The notes: a model not told the origin generated them from the letters alone. DNA of 64,000 bases from JANMDU01 sp031418715 (GCA_031418715.1 JANOJL010000002.1:242320-306319); one strand, 5' to 3'; counted from the first letter of the stretch, positions 25,497 to 35,078 are shown. Numbers and translations: made by a program.

Positions 25497-26936
25497 TTAT
25501 CCTTCCATCACCCAAGTATCTTTCGTTCCACCACCTTGCGATGAGTTCACGACGAGTGAGCCTTCTTTCAAAGCGACGCGGGTCAAGCCACCAGGGGCGA
25601 GTTGAACGGTTTTGCCACTTAAGACGAAGGGGCGCAGATCAATGTGGCGTGGGGCGATGCCGCTTTCTACATACGTAGGGCAAGTAGACAGAGACAGCGT
25701 GGGCTGGGCAATGTAGTTACTGGGATTGGCTTCTACAACAAGGCGGAAATCTTCAATTTCAGCTTTCGTAGCCGCAGGGCCCACCAGCATGCCGTAGCCG
25801 CCTGCGCCGTGCACTTCTTTGATCACCAGCTCGTGCATGTGATCAAGCACATAAGCCAACTCTTTCGGCTCGCGGCACATGTGCGTGGGTACGTTGGAAA
25901 GAATAGGTTTTTCGCCGAGATAAAACTCAATCATTTTCGGTACATACGGGTAAATGGATTTGTCATCTGCCACGCCCGTGCCTACTGCGTTGGAGATTGT
26001 CACGTTACCCGCTTTGTAGGCTTCCATGAGGCCGGCGCATCCTAGCGTGCTGCTGGGGCGGAAGACTTTCGGATCGAGGAAATCATCGTCCACGCGGCGA
26101 TAGATCACATCCACCCGCTTAGGGCCTTGCGTGGTGCGCATGTAAACGAAGCTGTCTTTGACGAACAGATCTTGCCCTTCCACCAGCTCAATGCCCATTT
26201 GCTGCGCCAAGAAAGCATGCTCGAAATAGGCGCTGTTGTGCATACCCGGCGTGAGCACAACCACGGTGGGCTCTTCCGATGCGCCGGGTGCGACGCTGCG
26301 CAGGGTTTCTAGCAATAAATCTGGATAGTGCGCCACGGGAGCGACCTGATTTTGCACAAACAAATCTGGAAACAGCCGCATCATCATTTTGCGGTTTTCC
26401 AGCATGTAGCTTACGCCACTGGGCACTCGCAGATTGTCTTCCAGCACGTAATACTCGCCCTCGCCTTGCGCATTGGGCGCGCGCACGATGTCAATGCCTG
26501 CAATATGGCTGTAAATCTGGCGCGGCACGTCCACGCCCACCATCTCGGGGCGAAATTGGGCGTTGCGCAAAATCTGATCTGCGGGAATAACGCCCGCTTT
26601 CAAAATCTCTTGATCGTGATAGACATCATGAATAAAACGGTTCAGCGCTGTGACGCGCTGAATCAAGCCTTTTTCCATGCTCGCCCATTCATGCGCCGGA
26701 ATGATGCGCGGGATCAGGTCAAACGGGATCAAGCGCTCTGCGCCTGCGCCGTCTTCGTCCTTCTCGCCATACACGGCAAAGGTGATGCCCACGCGGCGAA
26801 ACACCATTTCCGCCTCTTCCCGTCGCGCTTGCATGACATCGCTGGGCTGGCCAGCAAGCCATTGGTCGTAGCTTTTGTAGTGGGGGCGCACGCTGCTCGG
26901 CGCAGCATGCATTTCATCAAACTTCATCACTGGCAT
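25497..26936 (-). CDS. circularly permuted type 2 ATP-grasp protein
   Basis: 479 residues, start supported by AGGAGAG 7 nt before the ATG (MPVMKFDEMHAAP). Family motifs: DLIPRIIPAHEWASMEKGLIQRV (see about 90-112), NAQFRPEMVGVDVPRQIYSHIAGIDI-type region, GVSYMLENRKMMMRLFP and the C-terminal GGAYGML-like VHGAGGYGMLVGP. ATP-grasp ligases of this type are expected to form amide bonds; partner and product are unknown. Forms an operon with the alpha-E gene. Confidence 0.92.
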   Translation of the reverse strand: MPVMKFDEMHAAPSSVRPHYKSYDQWLAGQPSDVMQARREEAEMVFRRVGITFAVYGEKDEDGAGAERLIPFDLIPRIIPAHEWASMEKGLIQRVTALNRFIHDVYHDQEILKAGVIPADQILRNAQFRPEMVGVDVPRQIYSHIAGIDIVRAPNAQGEGEYYVLEDNLRVPSGVSYMLENRKMMMRLFPDLFVQNQVAPVAHYPDLLLETLRSVAPGASEEPTVVVLTPGMHNSAYFEHAFLAQQMGIELVEGQDLFVKDSFVYMRTTQGPKRVDVIYRRVDDDFLDPKVFRPSSTLGCAGLMEAYKAGNVTISNAVGTGVADDKSIYPYVPKMIEFYLGEKPILSNVPTHMCREPKELAYVLDHMHELVIKEVHGAGGYGMLVGPAATKAEIEDFRLVVEANPSNYIAQPTLSLSTCPTYVESGIAPRHIDLRPFVLSGKTVQLAPGGLTRVALKEGSLVVNSSQGGGTKDTWVMEG

Positions 26937-27050
26937 GAAACTTCTCTCCTACCTAGAGGATAGCAAGTTTCAGGCCACCGGCCACCTCGGGTAAGCGAGG
27001 ATGACGAAGACTCTCAATACCTTTCCAAGCTACTCTCACACTTAAGGCAA

Positions 27051-29525
27051 TTAAGGCAACCGATGATGCCAATACCGCTTGGCCACCTCACGTTGGCAAT
27101 CCAACCGATCCGCATCTTCACTTTTCCATCGCGCTGCCCCACAAGCCGGGCTTGAGACGACGCGAATGCTTCGCGCTTCGTATCGCAGCATCACCTCAGG
27201 CACCGGATGCTGAAAGCGGTTGCGGTAGCCTGCCTGCACCAATGCGATGCGCGGTTTGACGGTATCTAAAAACTCAGGCGTGGAGGAAGTTTTGCTGCCG
27301 TGATGCGGCACGAGCATCAGATCTGCTTTCAAATTTGCGCCTTGCGCCACCAGCCTTTGCTCTTGCGCGGCTTCTAAATCACCGGTGAGCAAAATGGTTT
27401 GCTTGCCATTGCTGATGCGTAAAACGCAGCTGATCGTGTTGGGCTTTTGCGCGGTATCGTAATCGGCAAGCTGTGGATGCAGGATTTCAAAATCTACGCC
27501 ATCCCATTGCCAGCGCTGGCCTGCGATACAGCGCTGCGCAGGGCGCAGTGTTTGCAATTCATGCTCCGCTTCTATCGAACTGATGAGCCTAGCCTGCGGC
27601 TGCATTTTCAGCACGGCCACCGCGCCACCAATATGATCTGCATCCCGGTGCGACACCATCACCACATCGAGCTTTTCGCCCAAAGCACGAAGGAGCGGCA
27701 CGAGCGTACGCTGGCCTGCGTCGCTCTCGCGCGAGAAGCGCGGGCCGGTGTCGTAAAGCAGGCTGTGATGCGCGGTTTGCACGAGCAGCGCATTGCCTTG
27801 GCCAATGTCTGCGGCCAAGAGCACAAACTCTCCCACAGGCGGGCGGTTCGGCTCTGCCAAGAGCATGGGCAGCATCATCAGCGCGCCTGCGCAGCGCATA
27901 GCCATCGGCAGACGTAGCACCACCAAAATACCGCCAAATAGAGCTATACCCGTTATAAATACTGGGCCAGATGCTATTGATACAGTAGCAAATGAGAAGC
28001 TCGCCAGCCAAGTTAACACCACGCCCATGATCTGTACGCCCCAAGCCGCCGCGTCCCAAAACGGCGTAAACACGCTGCCAGCCATGGCCAGCGGCGTGAT
28101 CAGCAGCGTGACCCACGGAATGGCCAGCGCATTGGCCAGCAAGCCGATGATGGAGACTTGGTTGAAGAGAAGTAACGAGAGCGGCGCAAGCGCCAACGTG
28201 ATGATCCATTGCTCGCGCAACAATCGCAGGCCGCGTTGCCCAAGCGTCACTGGCTTATCCGGCACATCCTGTACATCTGCCCTGCCCGCATCAGAGGCAA
28301 ACAAAACGCCCACCGCCACAAAGCTGAGCCAAAACCCAGCGGAGAGCAGCGCCCAAGGATCAAACGCTACGATCAGCGCCAAAATCAAAAGCCATACCAG
28401 TGGCCAAGGCCAGCGTTTGCCGCAGAGCTTGAGCAGTGTCACCACCGCCAGCATGCCAATCGTGCGCTGAGCAGGCAAGCCCCAGCCCGAGAAAAGTGCA
28501 TACAGCGTTGCTAAGATCACACCGCCGATCAGCGCCGCATGTTGCGCGGGCAGCGCATCGGTGAGCCGCATGCTGCGCCGCCAGAAGCTGCCGATGAGCA
28601 GCGCCATGCCCCAAGCAAACATCGTGATGTGCAGCCCAGAAATGCTCATCAAATGCGCCACGCCGGTAGCGCGGTAAACATCCCAATCGGCGCGGTCAAT
28701 CGCGGCTTGATCGCCCACCGCCAATGCCGCGACCACGCCGGCCAACTGCGGGCTGCTCACGCGCTCAAAAATAGCATCGCGTACACGCTGGCGAGCCGCT
28801 TCCAGCGGATGCTGCCAAGTCTCGCCAATCTTGGTAGGCGCATCGCCCCGCGCCGCTTCGCGCGGCGTGGCACGTACATAACCCGTCGCTTGAATGCCCT
28901 GCTCCCAGAGCCAAAGCTCATTGTCAAAGCCATGCGGATTCAAATTGCCATGCGGTGCTTTGAGCCGCGCCACCAGTTGCCAGCGCTCGCCTGCAAGCGG
29001 CTCGCCGCCAGCTTGCAGCTCTGCAAAAGCCACACTTGCCGCATCTTCAGACAGGCGCGGCAAGCTGCGATACCAAGCCAATTGAATCCGATGCGGCAGT
29101 TGCACAGGCAGCGCCTTTCCTTCTTGCAACAGCTGTGCAGATTCCACATCGAGGCGAAAGCGAATCCCCGATTCATCTCGCTGCGGCATCGCCGCGATCA
29201 CACCCGTGATGCGAATATCGCGCCCTTCCAGCTCGCTGGCCAGCGCATTCGCTTGAAAGGCCGCCGCTCGCCAACCCGCTTGCCCAAAGCCTAGAAAAAC
29301 CGCCGTCAGGCTCAGGATCATCAAGCCTGCGAGGTGATTCAGTGCGCTGATACTGCCTTTCTGCGCAAAACGGCTCACTATTGATTTGATAGCGAACTGC
29401 GCATGATATGCAACGGCTATCCCGCTAAAAAGCATATAAATCCACGTTTCCCACAGCTCCCGCTGCTGCAATTGCAATGCGCAGCCGATCACAAAGGCGG
29501 TAAGCGGCAAAATCATTCGGAGCAT
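27051..29525 (-). CDS. comEC: DNA internalization competence protein ComEC/Rec2
   Basis: 824 residues with the three ComEC parts in order: N-terminal DUF4131-like membrane/OB region, the Competence membrane domain (DVYRATGVAHLMSISGLHIT, about 285-304, then many helices) and a C-terminal metallo-beta-lactamase-like domain (LVQTAHHSLLYDTGPRFS, VSHRDADHIGGAVAV, LVPHHGSKTSSTPEFLD). It forms the inner-membrane DNA channel in natural transformation. Two copies of the dispersed repeat lie in frame: residues 34-54 (QFAIKSIV) and a membrane segment (FATVSIASGPVFITGIALFG). The rest of the competence machinery is not in the window. Confidence 0.95.
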   Translation of the reverse strand: MLRMILPLTAFVIGCALQLQQRELWETWIYMLFSGIAVAYHAQFAIKSIVSRFAQKGSISALNHLAGLMILSLTAVFLGFGQAGWRAAAFQANALASELEGRDIRITGVIAAMPQRDESGIRFRLDVESAQLLQEGKALPVQLPHRIQLAWYRSLPRLSEDAASVAFAELQAGGEPLAGERWQLVARLKAPHGNLNPHGFDNELWLWEQGIQATGYVRATPREAARGDAPTKIGETWQHPLEAARQRVRDAIFERVSSPQLAGVVAALAVGDQAAIDRADWDVYRATGVAHLMSISGLHITMFAWGMALLIGSFWRRSMRLTDALPAQHAALIGGVILATLYALFSGWGLPAQRTIGMLAVVTLLKLCGKRWPWPLVWLLILALIVAFDPWALLSAGFWLSFVAVGVLFASDAGRADVQDVPDKPVTLGQRGLRLLREQWIITLALAPLSLLLFNQVSIIGLLANALAIPWVTLLITPLAMAGSVFTPFWDAAAWGVQIMGVVLTWLASFSFATVSIASGPVFITGIALFGGILVVLRLPMAMRCAGALMMLPMLLAEPNRPPVGEFVLLAADIGQGNALLVQTAHHSLLYDTGPRFSRESDAGQRTLVPLLRALGEKLDVVMVSHRDADHIGGAVAVLKMQPQARLISSIEAEHELQTLRPAQRCIAGQRWQWDGVDFEILHPQLADYDTAQKPNTISCVLRISNGKQTILLTGDLEAAQEQRLVAQGANLKADLMLVPHHGSKTSSTPEFLDTVKPRIALVQAGYRNRFQHPVPEVMLRYEARSIRVVSSPACGAARWKSEDADRLDCQREVAKRYWHHRLP
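27933..27990 (-). repeat. dispersed repeat inside comEC, copy 10
   Basis: Orientation B on the plus strand, so orientation A in the sense of comEC. Plus strand reads GAGCTATACCCGTTATAAATACTGGGCC then TGCTATTGATACAGTAGCA. In frame. Confidence 0.85.
29376..29432 (+). repeat. dispersed repeat inside comEC 5' end, copy 11
   Basis: Orientation A on the plus strand (antisense to comEC): CACTATTGATTTGATAGCGAACTGCGCATGATATGCAACGGCTATCCCGCT. Gives the peptide QFAIKSIV in comEC, the same peptide as the copy in parC. Confidence 0.85.
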
Positions 29526-29596
29526 GGCATCTGGGTTCGTTGTGATGTTCCGCTACGATGGCGGGTTGTATTTCATTATCCAACGGAGCACACCCC

Positions 29597-30055
29597 ATGA
29601 ATATTTATGACAACCTGAAAAACCTCGGCATCGAATTGCCCCCCGTCGCAACGCCCGCCGCTGCCTATGTGCCGTTTGTTCAAACCGGTCATTTGATCTT
29701 TGTCTCGGGCAACATCGCTCGTAAAGACGGCGCGGTATGGGTCGGTCAATTGGGCAAAAACATCCAAACCGAAGAAGGCAAACTCGCCGCGCGCAGCTGC
29801 GCCATCCAACTCATGGCGGCGCTGCATGCCGCCACAGGCGATTTGAACAAGATCAAACGCATCGTCAAAGTGATGAGTTTGGTCAACTCGACTGCTGACT
29901 TTACAGAGCAACACCTCGTCACCAACGGATGCTCCGAGCTGATCGGCCAAGTCTTTGGCCCTGTGGTCGGGGCACATGCCCGTAGCGCGTTTGGCGTGGC
30001 GCAAATTCCGATGGGCGCTTGCGTTGAGATTGAGCTGATTGCTGAAGTTGCTTGA
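29597..30055 (+). CDS. RidA family protein (YjgF-like)
   Basis: 152 residues from the ATG at 29597, after ACGGAGCAC. The RidA/YER057c-like fold is shown by GHLIFVSGNIARKDGAVWVGQLG, AARSCAIQLMAALHAATGDLNKIKRIVKV and SAFGVAQIPMGACVEIELIAE. The Arg105-type residue that binds the carboxylate in RidA deaminases is present as HARSAFGV. This longer, VSG-type subgroup may hydrolyse reactive imines or enamines; not proven. The 230-bp gap after it shows no gene. Confidence 0.9.
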   Translation: MNIYDNLKNLGIELPPVATPAAAYVPFVQTGHLIFVSGNIARKDGAVWVGQLGKNIQTEEGKLAARSCAIQLMAALHAATGDLNKIKRIVKVMSLVNSTADFTEQHLVTNGCSELIGQVFGPVVGAHARSAFGVAQIPMGACVEIELIAEVA

Positions 30056-30285
30056 TTCAGCGCTTCATTTGATGCTTTTTTGCAAATCCTATGGTTTGAA
30101 TTTGGAGTGGCTCGACTAGTTCTAAATGCTTCTTTTCAGCCCTCAAAACCGCTTTCGATACGCCGTCAAAGGTGTTTGAGGTGGATAAACCGGCATGACT
30201 GAAAAAATAATTTTACTTACAATCAGAAACTTATTCCATAATCCAGCTAACCAACCGTTATTTTGCTGATTTCTGAGCCACCACC

Positions 30286-30969
30286 ATGTCATTGATGACC
30301 AAAGAAGAATTGATGCTGCTAGGGCAGTATGTGGTGATTCGTACCGAGCGCGGCCATGAAATTGTCAAGCGTGATCCGCGCGAAATGCCGCGTCGTCTGC
30401 GCGTGCTGCTGCTGGCCATCGATGGCGGCCAAGCCGTGAATCTGTATACACAAACGCTCAAAGGTTTTGGCGATGTGAGCGAACTCCTTGTGGAGCTGGT
30501 CAACTTGGGTATGGTGCGCGTTGTGGAGCCCTCGCTGGCCAAGCAGCAAAAAGCTGCAGGTCGCAACGAACAGTTTGCCGCCTTTGACAACCTGCTCGAT
30601 GATTCGCGCTTTGACAGCGAATCCGCTGCGGAGGTGTTTTACGGCGCCACCACCCCCGGCAGCTTTGACGACATGGTGCGCGTGGCGCGCATCGAGCGCC
30701 CCGAATTCAAGCCCGCCCCCGTGGCTGCGCCAGCACCCGTGGCACCACCTGAGCAGAAAAAGCAGATTGAAAGCTTGTTCAACATGCTCGACTCCGTGCG
30801 CGGCGAGCGCACGCATCTCAAGCAGCAAATCATCAAACTGCAGCGCGTCAAAGAAGCTGCCTTGCGCTTGCATCATGAAAACCAAAAGCTGCAAAACTGG
30901 GTCTACGGCCTCGGCATCGCCTGCATGATGCTCGCTACCAGCCTGGTGATCGTGTTGGTGCGGCGCTGA
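30286..30969 (+). CDS. hypothetical protein with C-terminal membrane anchor
   Basis: 227 residues. Residues 1-80 form a small domain resembling winged-helix-like helices (LLGQYVVIRTERGHEIVKRD, LRVLLLAIDGGQAVNLYTQ), then a variable acidic and Pro/Ala-rich linker (PAPVAAPAPVAPPEQ). A coiled coil (KKQIESLFNMLDSVRGERTH) and a final membrane helix (GLGIACMMLATSLVIVLVRR) follow, so it is probably a tail-anchored cytoplasmic protein. I do not recognise the family. It stands alone, followed by a repeat. Confidence 0.75.
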   Translation: MSLMTKEELMLLGQYVVIRTERGHEIVKRDPREMPRRLRVLLLAIDGGQAVNLYTQTLKGFGDVSELLVELVNLGMVRVVEPSLAKQQKAAGRNEQFAAFDNLLDDSRFDSESAAEVFYGATTPGSFDDMVRVARIERPEFKPAPVAAPAPVAPPEQKKQIESLFNMLDSVRGERTHLKQQIIKLQRVKEAALRLHHENQKLQNWVYGLGIACMMLATSLVIVLVRR

Positions 30970-30971
30970 AA

Positions 30972-31034
30972 TGCTATTGAATTTATAGCATAAAGCGCAG
31001 ATTCTATAACGCCTATCTGCCGATCTAGCTTAAC
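30972..31034 (+). repeat. dispersed palindromic repeat, copy 12
   Basis: Orientation A. TGCTATTGAATTTATAGCA stem, then AAAGCGCAGATTCTATAACGCCTATCTGCCGATCTAGCTTAA. Between two convergent genes. Confidence 0.9.
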
Positions 31035-31060
31035 AATACCGGTCTCAAGACAGACTTGAT

Positions 31061-31648
31061 TTAAGGCTTGCGCAACTGCGGCTGCACTGGGCGAAACGGG
31101 TTGGGTGCAGGCGCTGGCGTCAGCGTTGGATCCGGGTCAATGCTCACACGCAATTTCAGTTGCACACTCTGCCCAGGCTCCACGCGCTCCACACGCCAGA
31201 CCACACGCGGCAGCTTCGCACCCTGCTCTGCCGACTTTGCATTCGCCTTCGTATCTTTCGCCGCCTGATCCGGCATCCGCAACTGCCCGCTGGCTGGCTG
31301 CACACTGCCTTGCCACAGCGTCGTGCCAAAAGGAATCGGAATCGCAAAATCCGTTTTCAGCAGCCGTTTTTGCGAGACATTGCGATGTACTGCAACATAC
31401 TCCACCACATCCCCCGGACTGACCCCGCTGGCTGACTCCAGCTCTTCCTGCCCATTTGCCAAAAAATGCACCCTGAAGGCTTTGAACTGGGTTTGGATTG
31501 GGGAAGCAGATTTGACTGCTGAGCTGGACGAGGCTTCGGTCGCTTTCGAGACGTTCTCAGTTGGCGCTGATGCAGGTTGCGCTTGCACGGTCGAGCTGAA
31601 GGCACAGATTGCACCCAGCGCCACCAGACAAGCTGTGCAACGCATCAT
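31061..31648 (-). CDS. exported hypothetical protein
   Basis: 195 residues. A signal peptide (CTACLVALGAICAFSSTVQAQ) and a Ser/Ala-rich linker precede a single beta-rich domain: FRVHFLANGQEELESASGVS, GDVVEYVAVHRNVSQKRLLKT, ATLW..., VWRVERVEPGQSVQLKLRVS. This resembles DUF11-type repeats that occur singly in periplasmic proteins, but the match is weak. Its ATG overlaps the parC stop (two consecutive ATGs, ATGATG), so it is at the end of the parC transcript. Role unknown. Confidence 0.7.
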   Translation of the reverse strand: MMRCTACLVALGAICAFSSTVQAQPASAPTENVSKATEASSSSAVKSASPIQTQFKAFRVHFLANGQEELESASGVSPGDVVEYVAVHRNVSQKRLLKTDFAIPIPFGTTLWQGSVQPASGQLRMPDQAAKDTKANAKSAEQGAKLPRVVWRVERVEPGQSVQLKLRVSIDPDPTLTPAPAPNPFRPVQPQLRKP

Positions 31649-34098
31649 TCCACCCGCACCACACCTGTCGGCTTGAAGCCGAGGTCGGCTGCTTTGCCTT
31701 TGCGGGCTCGGGCTGCACGGGCGTTGTTCAAGCTGCGGATTTCTAGCTGCTCTTCACGTTCTTTGCCGCCACGGCCTATGCCGAAAATTTTGATGCTGCG
31801 GCTGTAGGCGGCAGCGCCTGCGAGCGTGTCTTTCGCATCCAGATCAATCAGCATCAGGCCGCGCCCGCCGCCCGTCATGGCTTTGAGCTCGGTGACCTCA
31901 AAGGTGAGGATGCGGCCACCACTCGATGCGCAGGCCACATGTGTAGCCACTATTGATTTAATAGCAAACTGTGTATTTTCTATAACGGGTAGAGCCGTAT
32001 TTCTTATAAAAATCTCTAACGGAGAAGGTTTGCACACCGTCTCGCCTTCGCCCACGGTAATAAAGGCTTTGCCTGCTTTTTGGCGCGAGATCATGTGCTC
32101 CACGCTCGCGATAAAACCGTAGCCGCCACTGCTGGAGAGCAGTATTTGCGCAGACGCAGCAGCAGCGAAGTAATGAACGAGCTGCGTACCAGATTCCAGC
32201 TCAACCAGCGTGGTCACTGGCTGGCCATCGCCGCGCGCACCGGGCAAGCTCGCTACCGGCACGCTGTACACGCGGCCGTTGCTGCCAAAGGCGAGCAGCG
32301 TGTCAATGGTGCGGCATTCGTAGGTGTCATACAAGCCGTCACCCGCTTTGAAGGCAAAGCTGCTTTGCTCGTGGCCATGACCGCTGCGAGCGCGCACCCA
32401 ACCTTTGGCGGAGACGACCACGGTGACGGCTTCGTCCACGATTTTGATCTCGGCTACGGCTTTTTTCTCGGCTTGGATCAGCGTGCGGCGCAGGTCTTTG
32501 GCAGGATCGCCGAAGGCTTTGGCATCGCTTTCAATTTCTTTGATCATCAGGCGGCGCAGCGTGGCGGGGGAGTTGATGATGTCTTCTAGCTTGCCTTGCT
32601 CGTCTTTCAACTCTTTCAGTTCTTGCTCAATCTTGATAGCTTCTAGCCGTGCCAATTGGCGCAGGCGAATTTCAAGAATGTCTTCGGCTTGGCGGTCACT
32701 CAGCTTGAAACGCGCGATCAGCGCGGCTTTGGGCTCGTCGCTTTGACGAATGATGGCGATCACTTCGTCAATATTGAGCAAGACGATCTGGCGGCCTTCC
32801 AAAATATGGATGCGCTCGAGCACCTTCTCCAAGCGATGGCGCGAACGCCGCTCAATCGTGGTGGCTCGGAATTCGATCCACTCGGAGAGCATTTCGCGCA
32901 GGCTTTTCTGCTTGGGCACACCATCAATGCCAATCGAGGTGAGATTGATCGAGCAGGAGCTTTCCAGCGAGGTGTGGGCGAGAAGAGCGGTGATTAATTC
33001 TTGCTGACCAATCTTGCTCGTCTTGGGCTCAAACACGAGGCGAACATGCGCATCTTTGTTGCTCTCATCGCGCGCCACATCCAGCAACGCGAGCATGCTG
33101 GCTTTGAGTTGCGTCTGATCTTGGCTTAGGGCTTTTTTGCCAGTTTTGACCTTCGGATTGGTGATTTCTTCAATCTCTTCCAGCACCTTGGCCGTACTCA
33201 CGCCTTGCGGCAATTCAGTCACGACAAGCTGCCACTGCCCACGCGCCATTTCTTCAATCTTCCAACGCGCCCGCACTTTCAGAGAGCCGCGCCCTGTGCG
33301 ATAGGCTTCTGCAATATCAGAGGCCGGGCTGATGATCTGGCCGCCATTGGCGAAATCCGGGCCGGGAATCATGATGAACAGCTCTTCGTCAGTGAGCTTG
33401 GCATTCTTGATGAGCACGACAGTGGCTTGCGCGATTTCATGCAAATTGTGGCTTGGAATTTCAGTGGCCAAGCCCACCGCAATGCCGCTTGCACCATTGA
33501 GCAAGTCAAACGGCAGGCGAGCTGGCAGCAAGCGCGGCTCTTGTTCGGAGCCGTCGTAGTTGGGCACGAAATCGACGGTGCCCATGTCCAGCTCATCGGT
33601 CAATAGCGTAGCGATTTTTGAGAGGCGCGCCTCGGTGTAGCGCATCGCAGCAGCAGAATCGCCATCGCGCGAGCCGAAATTGCCCTGCCCGTCAATCAGC
33701 GGATAACGCTGGGAAAAACCTTGCGCCATGCGCACCATTGCGTCATAGGCGGCGCTGTCGCCATGCGGATGGTATTTGCCCAAAACATCGCCCACCACCC
33801 GCGCTGATTTCACGGGTTTGGCGCCATTCACACCATTGCTGCCGCCAAAGCTTAAACCCATGCGGTGCATCGAATAAATGATACGCCGCTGCACCGGTTT
33901 TTGGCCATCGCAGACATCGGGCAGCGCACGGCCTTTGACCACGCTCAGAGCATATTCGAGGTAGGCACGCTGGGCGTACACGGCCAGATTGAGGCTATCG
34001 CCGCTATCGGCATCGGCCAGGCTTGGTTTGTTACCTTGGTTGCCATTGCCATTGCCGTTATCTTCTGGCGTTAAGTCGAGAGTGGGTTGATCGGTCAT
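31645..34098 (-). CDS. parC: DNA topoisomerase IV subunit A
   Basis: 817 residues, decatenating type II topoisomerase subunit that cuts DNA. The quinolone-resistance region reads KYHPHGDSAAYDAMVRMAQ: the serine is the wild-type (susceptible) form and the E. coli Glu84 position is Asp. The catalytic tyrosine is in AMRYTEARLS. GyrA-box-free C-terminal beta-pinwheel: SAKGWVRARSGHGH, SSGGYGFIASVEHM. A dispersed repeat lies in frame in that domain (31946-32013, FIRNTALPVIENTQFAIKSIV). Upstream on the same strand are the lytic transglycosylase (12 nt), an acetyltransferase and parE. Confidence 0.97.
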   Translation of the reverse strand: MTDQPTLDLTPEDNGNGNGNQGNKPSLADADSGDSLNLAVYAQRAYLEYALSVVKGRALPDVCDGQKPVQRRIIYSMHRMGLSFGGSNGVNGAKPVKSARVVGDVLGKYHPHGDSAAYDAMVRMAQGFSQRYPLIDGQGNFGSRDGDSAAAMRYTEARLSKIATLLTDELDMGTVDFVPNYDGSEQEPRLLPARLPFDLLNGASGIAVGLATEIPSHNLHEIAQATVVLIKNAKLTDEELFIMIPGPDFANGGQIISPASDIAEAYRTGRGSLKVRARWKIEEMARGQWQLVVTELPQGVSTAKVLEEIEEITNPKVKTGKKALSQDQTQLKASMLALLDVARDESNKDAHVRLVFEPKTSKIGQQELITALLAHTSLESSCSINLTSIGIDGVPKQKSLREMLSEWIEFRATTIERRSRHRLEKVLERIHILEGRQIVLLNIDEVIAIIRQSDEPKAALIARFKLSDRQAEDILEIRLRQLARLEAIKIEQELKELKDEQGKLEDIINSPATLRRLMIKEIESDAKAFGDPAKDLRRTLIQAEKKAVAEIKIVDEAVTVVVSAKGWVRARSGHGHEQSSFAFKAGDGLYDTYECRTIDTLLAFGSNGRVYSVPVASLPGARGDGQPVTTLVELESGTQLVHYFAAAASAQILLSSSGGYGFIASVEHMISRQKAGKAFITVGEGETVCKPSPLEIFIRNTALPVIENTQFAIKSIVATHVACASSGGRILTFEVTELKAMTGGGRGLMLIDLDAKDTLAGAAAYSRSIKIFGIGRGGKEREEQLEIRSLNNARAARARKGKAADLGFKPTGVVRVE
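31946..32013 (+). repeat. dispersed repeat inside parC, copy 13
   Basis: Orientation A on the plus strand (antisense to parC): CCACTATTGATTTAATAGCAAACTGTGTATTTTCTATAACGGGTAGAGCCGTATTTCTTATAAAAAT. In frame, near the tip of the C-terminal domain. Confidence 0.9.
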
Positions 34099-34110
34099 TG
34101 CAGATACGTT

Positions 34111-35013
34111 TTATTTAAATTCATTGAAAGGCTGGGCTGCAGGCTTGGCTGGCTGAGAACCCACAGAGCCTGTGAGGGGCGGCACCATGTTGCCGCGCCC
34201 CGCGATCTGCCCAGGCGCTGCTTGGGCGGGGGCATTGGGAAACTCCATACGCACGCGATTGGGCTGCTGCCCTTCCTGCTGCGCCTGCTGCTGGCGCAGT
34301 GCAATCGCAGCAGGCGGCTTGAGCTGGTTATAAATTTGCATCACCGTCACCACATAATTTTGCGTCTCTTTGAACGGTGGAATCTTGTTGCCATAACGTT
34401 GCACAGCGCCCTCTCCCGCGTTGTAGGAGGCCAGCGCCAGCTCCAGCTTGCCGGGAAACATATTGATCAAATCGCGTAGATAGCGGCTACCTGCGCGGAT
34501 ATTGATTTTGGGATCGGTGAGCTTTTTCTCGATCGGTGTTTTCGCATCACCGCTCACGCCATAGCGCTGCGCCGTGGGCGGCATCAGCTGCATCAGGCCT
34601 ACCGCGCCCTTGGGAGACACAGCATTCGTGTCAAACCCGCTCTCGGTGGCGATCAGCGCTTGTAGCAGCTCAAAATCAAGGTTGTAGATTTGCGCAGATT
34701 CGCGCATGTGATGCTTCACCGCTTTGAAATTAGGCGACACATCAAAATACGCCAGTAACTTTGATTTTCCCGCAGGCACAGCCACTTGGCGCGGCGTTTC
34801 CTGCTCCAGCTTTTGGGAGGCATTCACGCCATCTCGCGTATCAAAACCCACGCTGCCTTTGAAAAACAACTCGTAGCGCTCATCCACCTTCTCCGCTGCA
34901 AAATGCGCCACGCCTTTGGTATCGATATAACCCCACACATCTGCATGCGCAGCGCCATGCATCGACAACAAGCCGCCCAATATGACACAAAACAAGAGCC
35001 TGAATCGCTTCAT
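34111..35013 (-). CDS. lytic transglycosylase (SLT family)
   Basis: 300 residues from the ATG at 35013 (MKRFRLLF), where a signal peptide (LLFCVILGGLLSMHGAAHA) starts; the longer frame upstream lies in a dispersed repeat. After a DUF4124-like piece (WGYIDTKGVAHFA), the SLT domain has the catalytic Glu in LLQALIATESGFDTNAVSPK, then GAVGLMQLMPPTAQRYG, AGSRYLRDLI and LALASYNAGEGAVQRYG. It cleaves peptidoglycan in the periplasm. The Gln/Pro-rich C-terminus is low complexity. 12 nt before parC. Confidence 0.93.
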   Translation of the reverse strand: MKRFRLLFCVILGGLLSMHGAAHADVWGYIDTKGVAHFAAEKVDERYELFFKGSVGFDTRDGVNASQKLEQETPRQVAVPAGKSKLLAYFDVSPNFKAVKHHMRESAQIYNLDFELLQALIATESGFDTNAVSPKGAVGLMQLMPPTAQRYGVSGDAKTPIEKKLTDPKINIRAGSRYLRDLINMFPGKLELALASYNAGEGAVQRYGNKIPPFKETQNYVVTVMQIYNQLKPPAAIALRQQQAQQEGQQPNRVRMEFPNAPAQAAPGQIAGRGNMVPPLTGSVGSQPAKPAAQPFNEFK

Positions 35014-35071
35014 AATTGATAGCGCTCTACTCAAATAATATAACCGGTAGAGTCCCATTTTGCTTAAGAAA
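35014..35071 (+). repeat. dispersed palindromic repeat, copy 14
   Basis: Orientation A: ATTGATAGCGCTCTACTCAAATAATATAACCGGTAGAGTCCCATTTTGCTTAAGAAA. It lies between the acetyltransferase and the transglycosylase and covers the leader of the latter. Confidence 0.85.
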
Positions 35072-35078
35072 GTGGTCT

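Noticed and set aside
30056..30285. Gap between the RidA gene and the tail-anchored protein
   Set aside because: No frame, repeat or hairpin could be supported; probably only promoter sequence.
32637..32660. Another dispersed repeat in parC (GATAGCTTCTAGCCGTG)
   Set aside because: Only 17 bases match and they encode conserved ParC residues; chance similarity.
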